DNA of 64,000 nt from a candidate division LCP-89 bacterium B3_LCP (GCA_005223185.1 NJBN01000004.1:248001-312000), one strand, 5' to 3'. Shown: positions 26,342 through 35,475, counted from the first letter of the stretch. The notes: generated from the sequence alone by a model not told the origin. Made by a program: numbers and translations.

Positions 26342-26650
26342 ATTCTCTCCTTAAAGCTAAAGGTATTGTGATTTATGTTGTTTTTTTATTATCAACCGTA
26401 AGTGTTACATTAACAACCTTATAGTGGTGTTAATCGGGGAAATAAAGTGAAAATAGCCCGTAATTAAGTGTGATTAAGTCTTTTCTTCACAATTTAGTTG
26501 TTATAAATATAGCAAACTGGAGAATCTATGTCAAGCAAATAAGTGAAAAAATTCTCTTCGCAATTTTGGAGATGCAGGTAACTAATTGCGACACCGTATC
26601 AAGTAGCTGAAAAAACAGGTTTTCGCTCGTGATAATCTTGTTAATAAGAG
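26342..26650. other. 309-bp dsrA-hemL intergenic region
   Basis: No gene is visible. It contains the dsrA promoter and a leader of about 157 nt. A dyad TTAACA-N12-TGTTAA (26410-26433) falls at about +66 to +89 of the leader and could be a protein-binding site. A TTCACAA half-site lies at 26486-26492. Confidence 0.6.
26506..26534 (-). promoter_or_regulatory. Sigma-70-type promoter of the dsr operon
   Basis: On the minus strand, TTGACA (26529-26534), a 17-nt spacer and TATATT (26506-26511) predict a start near 26499. The architecture is identical to the sat promoter. The purine-rich AAGGAGAG before the dsrA ATG provides the ribosome site. Confidence 0.75.
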
Positions 26651-27943
26651 CTATAATTTTAGCTCATCTATTGCCTCCGTTACCGCTTCCATTGTACGCT
26701 TTATCATCGTATCATTGTGCTGGATAGAGAAGAACCAGGCTTCGTAGGGAGAAGGCGGGAGGTAGATGCCTCGGGTGAGCATTCCCTGAAAGAATTTCCT
26801 GAATGCAGAGTCATTGCAATCTTTAGCGGATAAAAAATCGGTAACAACGGTCTGTGAAAAGAAGACGGTCAATAATCCCGGTGCGGTGTTGATCTGCACT
26901 TCCATATCTGCACTGGTGAATACTTCCAAAAGGGATTCTGCCAACCGTTCGGTATTTCTCCTGATTGTATCGTAAAACCCCTCTTCTTCCAGCTCCCGCA
27001 GTGTAGCGATACCTGCCGCTACCGATATCGGGTTTCCGGATAATGTGCCCGCCTGATAAACCTCACCCAACGGAGCTAACTTTTCCATGACGTCCTTTCT
27101 ACCGCCCACCGCGCCGATGGGCAGACCGCCTCCGATGATTTTGCCTAAACAGACAAGATCAGGGATGACGTCCAGATATTGTGAAGCTCCACCCCTGGCG
27201 ACGCGAAATCCAGTAATCACCTCATCGAAGACCAACAGCGCACTGTGTTTTCGGGTAATCTCTCGCAAACCTTCCAGAAAACCATCATGGGGCAGAACCA
27301 CGCCCATATTCGCCGCAATAGGTTCGACTATTACGCCCGCAATTTGGTCACCTTTCCGGCGAAAAAAGTCTTCCACCATGTCTATATTATTATACGGAAG
27401 TGAGAGGGTATTCTCGGTAATGCTTCCCGGAACTCCCGCTGATGCCGGTAAACCCCCGGTCGCCAAGCCCGATCCAGCTGCGACCAGGAAGCCGTCACTG
27501 TGCCCGTGATAGCAGCCGTCGAATTTGACGATGATCTCCCGTCCGGTGTACCCGCGAACAATCCTCGCTGCCGTCATGACCGCTTCCGTACCTGAATTTA
27601 CCAGCCGCAGTTTTTCGATATGAGGCATCTTAAGCTTGACCAACTGGGCTAGTTCCGTCTCCGCTTCGGTGGGAGCGCCAAAGGAAGTTCCTTTATCCGC
27701 CGCAACTTTAACCGCCTCGACTACCGCCGGGTGAGCGTGCCCTAATATCATCGGTCCCCAGGATAACACGTAATCAATGTATTCGTTACCATCAATGTCA
27801 TAGATGTAGGCACCTTCGCCTCGTTCGATAAAGGGCGGATCACCGTCAACTGAACCGTATGCCCGCACGGGAGAATTAACTCCGCCCGGTATGGCTCTTT
27901 TCGCCTGCACAAAGGCAGCTTGGGATTTTGTTTGGGTTTTCAT
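26651..27943 (-). CDS. hemL: Glutamate-1-semialdehyde 2,1-aminomutase
   Basis: HemL makes 5-aminolevulinate from glutamate-1-semialdehyde, the first committed tetrapyrrole precursor. The 430-residue protein is a class-III aminotransferase with PGGVNSPVRAYGSV near the start, GCYHGHSDGF, VIVEPIAANMG, and the pyridoxal lysine in CLGKIIGGGLPIGAVGG near 267. Length is normal. It lies upstream of dsrA on the same strand but is separated by the dsr promoter. Placement beside dsr suits supply of siroheme and heme, although this pairing is inference. Confidence 0.95.
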   Translation of the reverse strand: MKTQTKSQAAFVQAKRAIPGGVNSPVRAYGSVDGDPPFIERGEGAYIYDIDGNEYIDYVLSWGPMILGHAHPAVVEAVKVAADKGTSFGAPTEAETELAQLVKLKMPHIEKLRLVNSGTEAVMTAARIVRGYTGREIIVKFDGCYHGHSDGFLVAAGSGLATGGLPASAGVPGSITENTLSLPYNNIDMVEDFFRRKGDQIAGVIVEPIAANMGVVLPHDGFLEGLREITRKHSALLVFDEVITGFRVARGGASQYLDVIPDLVCLGKIIGGGLPIGAVGGRKDVMEKLAPLGEVYQAGTLSGNPISVAAGIATLRELEEEGFYDTIRRNTERLAESLLEVFTSADMEVQINTAPGLLTVFFSQTVVTDFLSAKDCNDSAFRKFFQGMLTRGIYLPPSPYEAWFFSIQHNDTMIKRTMEAVTEAIDELKL

Positions 27944-27956
27944 GGATAATCAATTG

Positions 27957-28320
27957 TAGGTTGGGTTAAGCGTAGCGAACCCAACAATTCATTTAAAGCT
28001 AGCCCGCTTTAGCAGGGTTTTATTTATCCGTAGCCCAGTGCTTCAGCGCTGGGTGTAATTACTGGATTCCGCATCAAGTACGGAATGACATTATTGAGAC
28101 ACGTTGCGACGGGTGGCATGCTTCTGGCTCGAAGAGACGAAGCATGTTCCCCCATTTCCTTTGCCGCCGAATCCCCGTACTCTGCTGGGATGCCCCACAG
28201 CCCCGCTGTGGGAAAGCGGGGAGGTCGGACATTCTTGTCTGACCATGCTGATAATAATTTCATAATCGGGATCACCTGCGCCTGTGGTTTCCCTGATCCT
28301 CGTGGCATAACCAGTTGTAC
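27957..28320. repeat. Block of dispersed palindromic repeats
   Basis: No gene is seen in the 416-bp gap. It holds a GTAGGTTGGGTT...AACCCAACA repeat (about 27957-27987), a GGTGGCATGCTTC...GAAGCATGTTC repeat with a CTC-GAA-GAG micro-hairpin (28112-28149), CCCACAG-CCCCG-CTGTGGG (about 28194-28212), and a GGTCGGACA/TGTCTGACC hairpin near 28224-28247. A 25-bp stretch near 28258-28282 is partly repeated at about 55218-55242. Confidence 0.65.
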
Positions 28321-28359
28321 CAGGCTCTGCCTTCTTGAGAGATTCGCCCTGCTAAAAGC

Positions 28360-28917
28360 TTAATCCGGCATTCTGGCAAAATAGGTGCTGAACATATCCT
28401 CACCGTCAGATTCTGTCCAGATGTAATAGCCGCGGCTCTTGGCAACATCCAGCAGAGGCGCGGGTAAAAACGGTGTAATCAGGCGGTATGATTCATCATC
28501 CGACAGTTTGTCCAGGTCTTCCATGACCTTAGTTAGGGGGTGCCCACCCGATTCAATCAGGGAACGGGCATCGAAGGTTTCTTTCAGTTTGGTTTTATCC
28601 ACCCAGGCGGGTTTATCATTCATTTTAACTGCCTCATCTATTTCAGTTTCAGATATTTCACCCACTCCGGCAGTGGTGCGCAGAGTGTTTATCAACTTTG
28701 CCAGCGGAACGTCACCGATTTGCGCTGCCTGACGGAGATTGGCAACCTTGGCAATGGTCTTGCGCAGTATAGGGTTGCGCAATTTCCCGAAAGCGGGCGC
28801 CATCTCGATCAAGGTCTCTTCCAGTTCAGGATAATTCTTCAACAGATCGCTGATGCGGGTTTCCGGCGTTATGTCTTTGGATCTGGAAGTGCTCATATCA
28901 ATCACCCTCCCTGTCAT
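28360..28917 (-). CDS. DUF1858 / DUF2249-type protein
   Basis: The N-terminal part (ISDLLKNYPELEETLIEMAP, then RQAAQIGDVPLAKLINTLR) is a DUF1858-like helical domain. The C-terminal part (about residues 110-185: DLDKLSDDESYRLITPFLPA, then YIWTESDGEDMFSTYF) resembles a TusA/DUF2249 fold without the catalytic cysteine. The family often occurs next to DUF438/hemerythrin genes in anaerobes. The frame overlaps the DUF438 gene by 20 bases; an internal ATG eight codons in (MSTSRSKDI) is an alternative start that removes most of the overlap. Function unknown. Confidence 0.7.
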   Translation of the reverse strand: MTGRVIDMSTSRSKDITPETRISDLLKNYPELEETLIEMAPAFGKLRNPILRKTIAKVANLRQAAQIGDVPLAKLINTLRTTAGVGEISETEIDEAVKMNDKPAWVDKTKLKETFDARSLIESGGHPLTKVMEDLDKLSDDESYRLITPFLPAPLLDVAKSRGYYIWTESDGEDMFSTYFARMPD

Positions 28918-30139
28918 ATTTCAGCAGTCGGCGTTCGCCCTGAAGTGCACGTTTCTCAGTCAGATCCTGGGATACTTCCAGAGTGCCCAGATATTCTCCT
29001 TGAGGGCTGCGCAGCGCGTAATATTCAATTAGGATAAACTTACCTCCCATTTCGATCCAGAATGATGCTTTGTCCTGCCGTCCGTTTTTGAAATCATCCA
29101 GAATCTGCTGAACTATATTGACAGAAGAGGGCGGATGACATAACTGTACCTTTCTGCCCAGGATCGCTCGGTTGCGGGCGAATATCCGTTCCTGCCCTTG
29201 CGAAAAGTATCTGACGGTATCGTCTTTGTCCACGAAGGTAACATCAAAAGGGATGGTATTTAAGATAGCCAAAAGCTCCTTGGTTGAGAACCCACCGCTG
29301 GGAAAGGTTATTCTGTCGTCAGGTTGAGTTGTCTCCGTTTCGACGCTTATGCCTTCAGGACTCCAGACGTCCTCAGGATCGAACAGGCAGTAGCCGATCT
29401 CATCGCTCTGACGGTATATATCGTACCATTCCCTATCGTCTAATTCGTCCATACACATGGGCAGCAGGATCTCTTCTTCCTTGGAGATCATCTCTTCGAC
29501 TGCCTTCGATGCTGGTTTCAAGAGTAATTCCACTACGGATTTAGCTTCATCCGCTTTGATCTCGGTTACGCTGGAAAAAGCCTCCTGAGCGGTTTTCAAC
29601 AGTCCGCGAGTCTCATCATGTTTACCCCACATCACGGTAGGGGGACCGGTGATATCCTTCTTTTCCAGAAAGGGGAAAAGCAGGTTCTCTTTCTTGACAT
29701 AGTGCTTTTCCACATCCATCAAGCTGTTGAAATGCGCATGAATTTTAAGGAAAATATCTGCGGCATCGTCATCATCCTTCTTATCTCCAAGTTCGCTATA
29801 GAGACCATCAAGAGATGCATTCACACTTGCTAATGCTTTATTTTCCTGCTTGAAGGTGTGAACCGGATGCCCGGGAGGCGGGGTTTTCGCTCCTGCCTGG
29901 CTGATGGCGCCTTTAAGGGCTTCGGTGTGTATATCACAGAGTTTAAGCACTTCAGTTTCCGGCAGTCCTTCGGAAATCAGTTCCTGCTCAACTTCGACTA
30001 CGGTGTTGTAGGGTATTTCCCCCAACAAACGCACTAACTGCGTCCGCACCGCATCCGGAGCAACTCCTTCGTGAAGCTGCAGGATCATATGTTTTAACAA
30101 TTCCTTGCGTTTCTGTTCGTTATTGATAAGTTCGCTCAT
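28898..30139 (-). CDS. DUF438-hemerythrin-PAS protein
   Basis: Three domains are visible in 413 residues. First is DUF438 (about residues 1-80: LHEGVAPDAVRTQLVRLLGE). Second is an HHE hemerythrin cation-binding domain (about 110-240: HAHFNSLMDVEKHYVKKENL, WGKHDETRG and KEEEILLPM supply the His/Glu ligands). Third is a C-terminal PAS domain (about 300-405: PFDVTFVDKDDTVRYFSQG, and GQERIFARNRAILGRKVQLC). The family is common in strict anaerobes and is thought to sense oxygen, iron or redox state. The adjoining DUF1858 gene overlaps it. Targets cannot be inferred. Confidence 0.82.
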   Translation of the reverse strand: MSELINNEQKRKELLKHMILQLHEGVAPDAVRTQLVRLLGEIPYNTVVEVEQELISEGLPETEVLKLCDIHTEALKGAISQAGAKTPPPGHPVHTFKQENKALASVNASLDGLYSELGDKKDDDDAADIFLKIHAHFNSLMDVEKHYVKKENLLFPFLEKKDITGPPTVMWGKHDETRGLLKTAQEAFSSVTEIKADEAKSVVELLLKPASKAVEEMISKEEEILLPMCMDELDDREWYDIYRQSDEIGYCLFDPEDVWSPEGISVETETTQPDDRITFPSGGFSTKELLAILNTIPFDVTFVDKDDTVRYFSQGQERIFARNRAILGRKVQLCHPPSSVNIVQQILDDFKNGRQDKASFWIEMGGKFILIEYYALRSPQGEYLGTLEVSQDLTEKRALQGERRLLKYDREGD

Positions 30140-30310
30140 TGTATATCTCCGATTGTATTTTTAAGTCTATATATATACGGAAATGTGTTGGTACTTTTTG
30201 ACTGAATAGCCTTATATCGCCAGGAAATGTCTAAAGAACTCCGGTGGAGAATTCCCAGGCTAATTTTATGCTAATCCGCTCAAGCGGGATAACATTGGTT
30301 CTGTGTTCTG

Positions 30311-31957
30311 TTACTTAAGTAAAACAACCTTCTTTGTGGTTTTTTCTTTACTGTCAGATACTCTAACTATGTAGATACCGGAACTATAACTGATCCCCGT
30401 ATCTGCCTTTCCATCCCAAGTGACTTTGCTTACCCCGTTCGCCAATTTAAACTCACGAACAATTTCACCTCTTAAATTGTAGATTTTCAGTGTTTTATAC
30501 CCTGATCTTAGAGATTCGATCTCGAATGTCACTTCTGCGTTAAATGGATTGGGATAAGCTCTCAAAAAAAGCAGTGAACTCGGAACAGAGGGATATTGCT
30601 GCGGGAAAATTCCCACAGACTGATGATATGATGTATCACCAAGTATCACGTGGATCCTCCCCCAGAGGTTTCCTGTATAGAACTGATTATAACCCTGCTC
30701 GCCAACAATTAAATCATCAATTGAGTCATTATTTATATCACCTGCATTGCAGGCACCTGATCCCAATCCTGCATCTATATTACTCTGATAATACTCAGCA
30801 TCCAAGAGTGTATCTGGATCAGCACCACCAAGATAAACATATATTTGACCCGCCATAAAAATATTCCAGCTATTCGCTGACACAATATCCTGCCATCCGT
30901 CACCGTTTATGTCCATACCAAAAATACCATTTCCAGTACCTAAGCCTGGGTTCCCTGAGTCGGGGAAAATAAAATCAGGTTGGTCATCCATATTTTCTGA
31001 AACTAGATACACATATACAGCTGACAAGTATTCAGATGATAAATTATTTGAACCCCCCACCACAATGTCCTTTTGGCCGTTACTGTCGAAATCTATCGCA
31101 TCAACTGACTTACCTAACCAGGCATATTCATGGTCACCATAAACGATTAAGTTTGCTAATGTATCCGGTTGAACCCCTCCATAGTAAATAGCCATAATAC
31201 CAGCTTTTTCTTGTGCCTGGGGACCTTGGCAATACGAATCCACCATCACAAAATCGTCATAACCATCTTCGTTAATGTCACCTAACAATGCAGCATCTCC
31301 TCCTATCCTCGTGAAATATTCACTTGCACTAATCTCCCAATCTGGAATAGAATCTAGTATGTCACCACCATAAAAGACACTTAATCTACCTTTTATCAGT
31401 TCAGGACTCTGATTAATCAAGTATTCGCTATCTAGAATCAGAAAGTCATTTCCTCCATCACCATTGAAATCGCCAACACTTATTCCGGAACTACCAAAGT
31501 ATGAATAGTCGTTCTCTCCTCCATCAAGAACTAAATCAGGAATACTATCCAATACTCCGCCACCAAAATATACATAGACAATTTGGTGATCAATCGGCAC
31601 ATCAGATATCCATGCTCCAACAGCAAAATCTTCACCTTCATCTGCATTAATATCACCTATATTAAATAGGTTCATTCCAAACCAAAAAACGCTATCACTC
31701 GGACTGGGAATGCGTAATCTGGGGATTGTATCAGGTTCTTCACTTCCAAAATAAACAAAAGCCTCTTCGTTCCAGGTGCCAACCAGGAAATCATTTAGAC
31801 CATCGCCATTGATGTCGCCTAATGGTGCGCATGCCGTTCCTAATCCTGTAGAGTCCGTTTCACCGGTGTCTATCCACCAGGCTTCAAGTTGTTGTACTTG
31901 CGCAAGAGCTGGCAGCGATGCTATGAGAAGGAATATGGTCAGAATTATCTGTTTCAT
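30311..31957 (-). CDS. Secreted FG-GAP (integrin-alpha-like) protein with T9SS sorting domain
   Basis: A longer frame reaches 31993, but the start at 31957 is preferred because it gives a clean signal peptide (MKQIILTIFLLIASLPALAQ). The body consists of repeated FG-GAP blades with calcium-binding loops such as LGDINGDGLNDFLVG, SVGDFNGDGGNDFLI and DINGDGWQDIV. The last 80 residues are a type A T9SS sorting domain (RAYPNPFNAEVTFEIESL... ending KKVVLLK). It should be exported by the T9SS and displayed or released. Ligand or substrate unknown. The intergenic 30140-30310 holds only a small CCGCTCAAGCGG hairpin. Confidence 0.85.
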   Translation of the reverse strand: MKQIILTIFLLIASLPALAQVQQLEAWWIDTGETDSTGLGTACAPLGDINGDGLNDFLVGTWNEEAFVYFGSEEPDTIPRLRIPSPSDSVFWFGMNLFNIGDINADEGEDFAVGAWISDVPIDHQIVYVYFGGGVLDSIPDLVLDGGENDYSYFGSSGISVGDFNGDGGNDFLILDSEYLINQSPELIKGRLSVFYGGDILDSIPDWEISASEYFTRIGGDAALLGDINEDGYDDFVMVDSYCQGPQAQEKAGIMAIYYGGVQPDTLANLIVYGDHEYAWLGKSVDAIDFDSNGQKDIVVGGSNNLSSEYLSAVYVYLVSENMDDQPDFIFPDSGNPGLGTGNGIFGMDINGDGWQDIVSANSWNIFMAGQIYVYLGGADPDTLLDAEYYQSNIDAGLGSGACNAGDINNDSIDDLIVGEQGYNQFYTGNLWGRIHVILGDTSYHQSVGIFPQQYPSVPSSLLFLRAYPNPFNAEVTFEIESLRSGYKTLKIYNLRGEIVREFKLANGVSKVTWDGKADTGISYSSGIYIVRVSDSKEKTTKKVVLLK

Positions 31958-32040
31958 TGTGTTCTCTGGTTCCTGAGATATTCTATCAGTCAAGGTTTAT
32001 CACGTAATTCAAAAAAATCCCAGAGAGGACAATACATATT

Positions 32041-32530
32041 CTCTGCTGTCGGGTCTCCGCACCCGACAGTCGTGTAGGTTGGCATGCTTCTGGATCGCCA
32101 CAGGCGAGATGAAGCATGTTCTAGATTGTAATCTCGTTGCAGGGGTGGCCGGGACAGCTTCCCCAAAGGGGCTGACGAAGTCAGGATGTCCCGGTTACAA
32201 CCTAATATTCCTCATATTCCCCTTGCTTTTCCCTGCTATTTGTTGTATATTATATACAAGGGTACTTACTTGTTGCATAACCTGTGTCGCAGAGTCCCCG
32301 CACTCTGCGGTTATTCTGAGTGGCATCAGACACCCCTGTCTGACGCATTACAACCATCCCCCACCCCGTCAATAATGTCGCCACCTAAAAATCACCCACG
32401 CAATTCATGCAGGAATCACTGCACAAAGATGTCGGACAAAACTGACCGCCACCATTTGTCCGCCAGTTATGTCGTTTTTTTAATGGGTGGCATGCTTCCG
32501 GCTCGCCATAGGCGAGACGAAGCATGTTCA
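32041..32530. repeat. Dense array of palindromic repeats in a 546-bp gene-free gap
   Basis: No gene is seen from 31994 to 32539. Recognisable elements are CTGTCGGGT/ACCCGACAG (about 32046-32069) and two GGTGGCATGCTTC...GAAGCATGTTC repeats (32077-32121, 32485-32529) with different triloop micro-hairpins in the same place. There is also GGTGGCCGGGACAGCTT...GATGTCCCGGTT (32144-32195) holding two micro-hairpins, and TCAGACA-CCCC-TGTCTGA (about 32326-32343). The second copy of the GGTGGCCGGG repeat is at 62357-62407. Confidence 0.7.
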
Positions 32531-32539
32531 CTCCAGAAT

Positions 32540-34204
32540 TTATTCCATTCCATAATCTTTCCTGGCACTCTCCTGGGATACCTTGCCGTCACGGAGGTCA
32601 TCTTTTAGAAGCTCTGGATCGCGTTCCTGAGGATCACCGTAACCACCAGCGCCGGGACAGCGCAGAGAGATGACGTCACCCTTCTTTAGTTTCATGAGAC
32701 CCTTGGAAGGAATCTGCTCTTCTTCAGGTGTATCGGGATTGATAATCAGCTTGCCGGGTAAACCATCCTTACCGCCGAACACGCCCCAGGGCGGGAATTT
32801 CTGACGATCAGCATAGCGGCTGAAGGTGATATCATTGGCAAGCATACGGATATCGCGGCGGGGGGATAGGGCTCCGCGATATTTTCCAGCACCGCCGGAA
32901 TCGGGGATCAGTTCATACCGTTCGATACGGACGGGGTGTTCCAGTTCGGCAGCTTCGATGGGAGTGTTCATGAAGCGCGCTAAATGGGAATCCTGACCAT
33001 CTCGGCCGTCCTTCATGGCGCGAGCGCCGGCTCCGCCACCCTGAATGTCGATATAGACGAAGCGCTTGTTGTTCTTAGGATTAACACCGGAAAAACCACA
33101 GGTGGTGATCTGCCCGTGCGACCCAGCAGTCACCTGCTGAGGAAGAGCCTGGGACAATGCTTTCAGCATGGCTTCGGCGATCTTCTGGGAAGTGTTGGTA
33201 CGAGCGGCGACTGCTCCGGGCATGCGGGGGTTAACGACCAGACCCTCTTCAACCTCAATTTCAAAAGGACGATAACAGCCGGAATTGGGCGGCACGTGAG
33301 GATCGATGACACAAATCAGGGCGTAATAAACCGCTGCATGTGTAGTAGCTATAGGGCAGTTGGTGTTGCCTCGCACCTGCAGGTCAGTGCCCTTAAAATC
33401 AACGATAGCGGAATCGCCCTTTTTGTGCACGTTCACCTGGATTTTGATAGGATCATCAGAAACACCATCATCATCCACGTAGTCAATTCCGGTGTAAGTG
33501 CCATCGGGTATCTTCTTCAAACCGTCACGGATGCGGGATTCGCTGTAATTCTGCAGCATTTGGGAACATTCCCGTACAGTATCGACGCCGTACTTATCAA
33601 ATATCTCCTTCATGCGGCGCACACCCACGAAACCGGATGCCGCCTGAGCTTTTATATCACCGATGGTTTTATCGGGCACGCGGATGTTATTGGCGATGAT
33701 GCCGAAGATCTCCTTATCTGGCTCGCCTTTTTTATAGAGCTTGACCATAGGCAGACGTAGACCTTCCATGAAGATTTCGGTCAGTCCACCAGCGACGCCC
33801 CCGGCAGCAGCGCCTCCCATGTCGGTATGGTGAGCGATGGAACCGACGAACCCGACCACGCGATCTCCGTAACGCACCGGCGCGAAGGTCTGAATGTCCA
33901 TTATATGTTGTCCACCCTGGTAGGGATCGTTAGCGATGATGATGTCTCCGTCGTGGAGATCGTCTTCGGGGAATTCCTGCAGGAGGCGTTCCATGGTGAT
34001 TTCGAAGCCGGTCAGAAGCATGGGAGCGTGGTGAGCCTGCGCCAGGGTCTTGCCGTTACCATCGAAGACAGCGCAGGTGATGTCCATGATCTCCTTGATG
34101 ATGGTAGAGCGCGAAGTACGCACCATAGTGTAGCCCATTTCGTCGGCGATCTGTTCTAAGGCATAACGGATCACCTGCATGGTGATGGGATCGGAGGTTG
34201 GCAT
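32540..34204 (-). CDS. Hydantoinase B / acetone-carboxylase alpha-like protein (HyuB)
   Basis: This 554-residue protein is a full HyuB-family subunit (N-methylhydantoinase B / oxoprolinase / acetone carboxylase). Motifs include MVRTSRSTIIKEIMDITCAV, DIIIANDPYQGGQHIMDIQ, GSIAHHTDMGGAAAGG, YALICVIDPHVPPNSGC and DSGGAGKYRGAL. These enzymes are normally two-subunit, with the ATP-binding HyuA partner encoded alongside. No hyuA is in this window, so the partner is elsewhere or the protein acts differently. The substrate cannot be predicted. It is bordered by dense repeats at its 3' end. Confidence 0.85.
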   Translation of the reverse strand: MPTSDPITMQVIRYALEQIADEMGYTMVRTSRSTIIKEIMDITCAVFDGNGKTLAQAHHAPMLLTGFEITMERLLQEFPEDDLHDGDIIIANDPYQGGQHIMDIQTFAPVRYGDRVVGFVGSIAHHTDMGGAAAGGVAGGLTEIFMEGLRLPMVKLYKKGEPDKEIFGIIANNIRVPDKTIGDIKAQAASGFVGVRRMKEIFDKYGVDTVRECSQMLQNYSESRIRDGLKKIPDGTYTGIDYVDDDGVSDDPIKIQVNVHKKGDSAIVDFKGTDLQVRGNTNCPIATTHAAVYYALICVIDPHVPPNSGCYRPFEIEVEEGLVVNPRMPGAVAARTNTSQKIAEAMLKALSQALPQQVTAGSHGQITTCGFSGVNPKNNKRFVYIDIQGGGAGARAMKDGRDGQDSHLARFMNTPIEAAELEHPVRIERYELIPDSGGAGKYRGALSPRRDIRMLANDITFSRYADRQKFPPWGVFGGKDGLPGKLIINPDTPEEEQIPSKGLMKLKKGDVISLRCPGAGGYGDPQERDPELLKDDLRDGKVSQESARKDYGME

Positions 34205-34242
34205 GGTTTCCTCTGGATTCGGTTTTATAGCGGGTCGATCCG

Positions 34243-34902
34243 CTATGTCTTTGTTTTAAGGATAGAGATAAATAAAAATGCTAGGTAAAAAAGAGCAATT
34301 ACCATGAAAATTAGTACACCTATGATAAAATAAAGACAATAACACTTTATCCACAGTGCGATTAAGGAAAATGAGATTATTAATGCTGAAATGAGAATAC
34401 TAAGTCGCACCTTTTTTATAAGAGCCAATGAATCTATTGGATTAGACCGCAGAATAGATAGCGCAGATTCTGTATGATACTTTACCTTTGAATATTCTTC
34501 CTCCTCCAGTCTTCCTATTTCTCTTAGTTTTTCGGCACTGAGATTGATATCAGATACAATTAAAAATAACATTACATTAGTAAGATTCTCAAACTTGAGA
34601 TCGGTAGTATCACTGACTAAATCTTGCCCAATTCTACTTATGAGGTTAGATTTCGAATTGGTAATTTCTAGATATTCATAAATCAGATACCCCCACTCTC
34701 TTAGATAACCTATGGCAGCACTTCTACTAATGTCCTCTATTCTCCGGATGTCACCTATTCTGAGACTAGCCGCAACACCAATTATGGCAAATATCGCAGC
34801 AAACACCTGTGCGCTGGCGGAGAAGAAATAACGGTAGGTATCTGCATCAATAGCGAAACAGGAAACTGTATCAGTTACTGTGGTTAATGTGTCTGGTGTC
34901 AT
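34243..34902 (-). CDS. Hypothetical protein with three membrane segments
   Basis: Not recognised. The 219 residues show one hydrophobic segment near the N-terminus (FFSASAQVFAAIFAIIGVAA), then a soluble alpha-helical region (about residues 60-165), and two C-terminal helices (ISALIISFSLIALWIK and CLYFIIGVLIFMVIALFYLA). The base composition is clearly AT-richer than its neighbours, which suggests horizontal acquisition. It lies between hyuB and the RAYT/REP region, itself a typical insertion-prone site. Confidence 0.5.
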   Translation of the reverse strand: MTPDTLTTVTDTVSCFAIDADTYRYFFSASAQVFAAIFAIIGVAASLRIGDIRRIEDISRSAAIGYLREWGYLIYEYLEITNSKSNLISRIGQDLVSDTTDLKFENLTNVMLFLIVSDINLSAEKLREIGRLEEEEYSKVKYHTESALSILRSNPIDSLALIKKVRLSILISALIISFSLIALWIKCYCLYFIIGVLIFMVIALFYLAFLFISILKTKT

Positions 34903-34920
34903 AATATCTCAATCCCCCAC

Positions 34921-34948
34921 CGCGTAGGGGTCGGTCTTGCGCCGACCC
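34921..34948. repeat. REP-type palindrome, left flank of RAYT
   Basis: A 28-bp unit whose exact reverse complement is at 35448-35475. It carries a GGTCGG...CCGACC stem with a short loop next to a GTAGGG foot. The two copies bracket the RAYT gene in inverted orientation. Confidence 0.88.
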
Positions 34949-34953
34949 TTTTT

Positions 34954-35436
34954 TTATATCATGAAATTCTGATTTACATAAACATAATCAGGATCGCATT
35001 CCTGAGATGTTAATCCCTCTTTCACTGGATTCTCTAAAACATACTGAAATTTCTCTTTAAAATCCCGATCATCGCGAATGATATGGTCGTAATAATATCG
35101 CTGCCAGAATGATTTCTCAACGTTGTGTTCTTTGCGGAAATAATGGTAAACATTGGACTTATAATTTCTGACAAAATCTCCGATTGGGCGTTCGCCTGGG
35201 TTATGTATAATAATATGGATATGATCCGGCATGACACAGATAGCGATAAGATCCAGACCAATTAAATCTGAATTGTCAATGGCTGTTTTATTGATAATAG
35301 ACCGTTTTAGAGAATTATCAAAAACCTGTTGTTTACCTTTTGTAGAAATCGTCAAAAAATAGGTGGCATTGCATGAATAATCAAAGCCGGGCAGACGAAG
35401 GCTATTGGGTCTGCGTGGTGAAATATTGTTTTTCAT
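34954..35436 (-). CDS. REP-associated tyrosine transposase (RAYT, Y1_Tnp)
   Basis: This 160-residue single-domain HUH nuclease belongs to the IS200/IS605-related RAYT group. The metal-binding HxH is in CVMPDHIHIIIHNPG (about residues 66-80), and the catalytic tyrosine is likely in the YYYDHIIRDDRDF helix (about 116-128). Y1 nucleases of this class bind and cut hairpin REP sequences as single strands. Perfect 28-bp inverted REP copies flank the gene at 34921-34948 and 35448-35475, and a third, disrupted copy follows at 35530-35580. Length is normal and the frame intact, so it may be active. Confidence 0.9.
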   Translation of the reverse strand: MKNNISPRRPNSLRLPGFDYSCNATYFLTISTKGKQQVFDNSLKRSIINKTAIDNSDLIGLDLIAICVMPDHIHIIIHNPGERPIGDFVRNYKSNVYHYFRKEHNVEKSFWQRYYYDHIIRDDRDFKEKFQYVLENPVKEGLTSQECDPDYVYVNQNFMI

Positions 35437-35447
35437 CTTTCTATAGC

Positions 35448-35475
35448 GGGTCGGCGCAAGACCGACCCCTACGCG
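35448..35475. repeat. REP-type palindrome, right flank of RAYT
   Basis: Exact reverse complement of 34921-34948 over all 28 bases. It starts GGGTCGGCG and ends CCCTACGCG. Confidence 0.88.

Noticed and set aside
32984-33760. 258-codon open frame on the plus strand
   Set aside because: It is antisense to the hydantoinase B gene, whose motifs are clear; the plus-strand product matches nothing.
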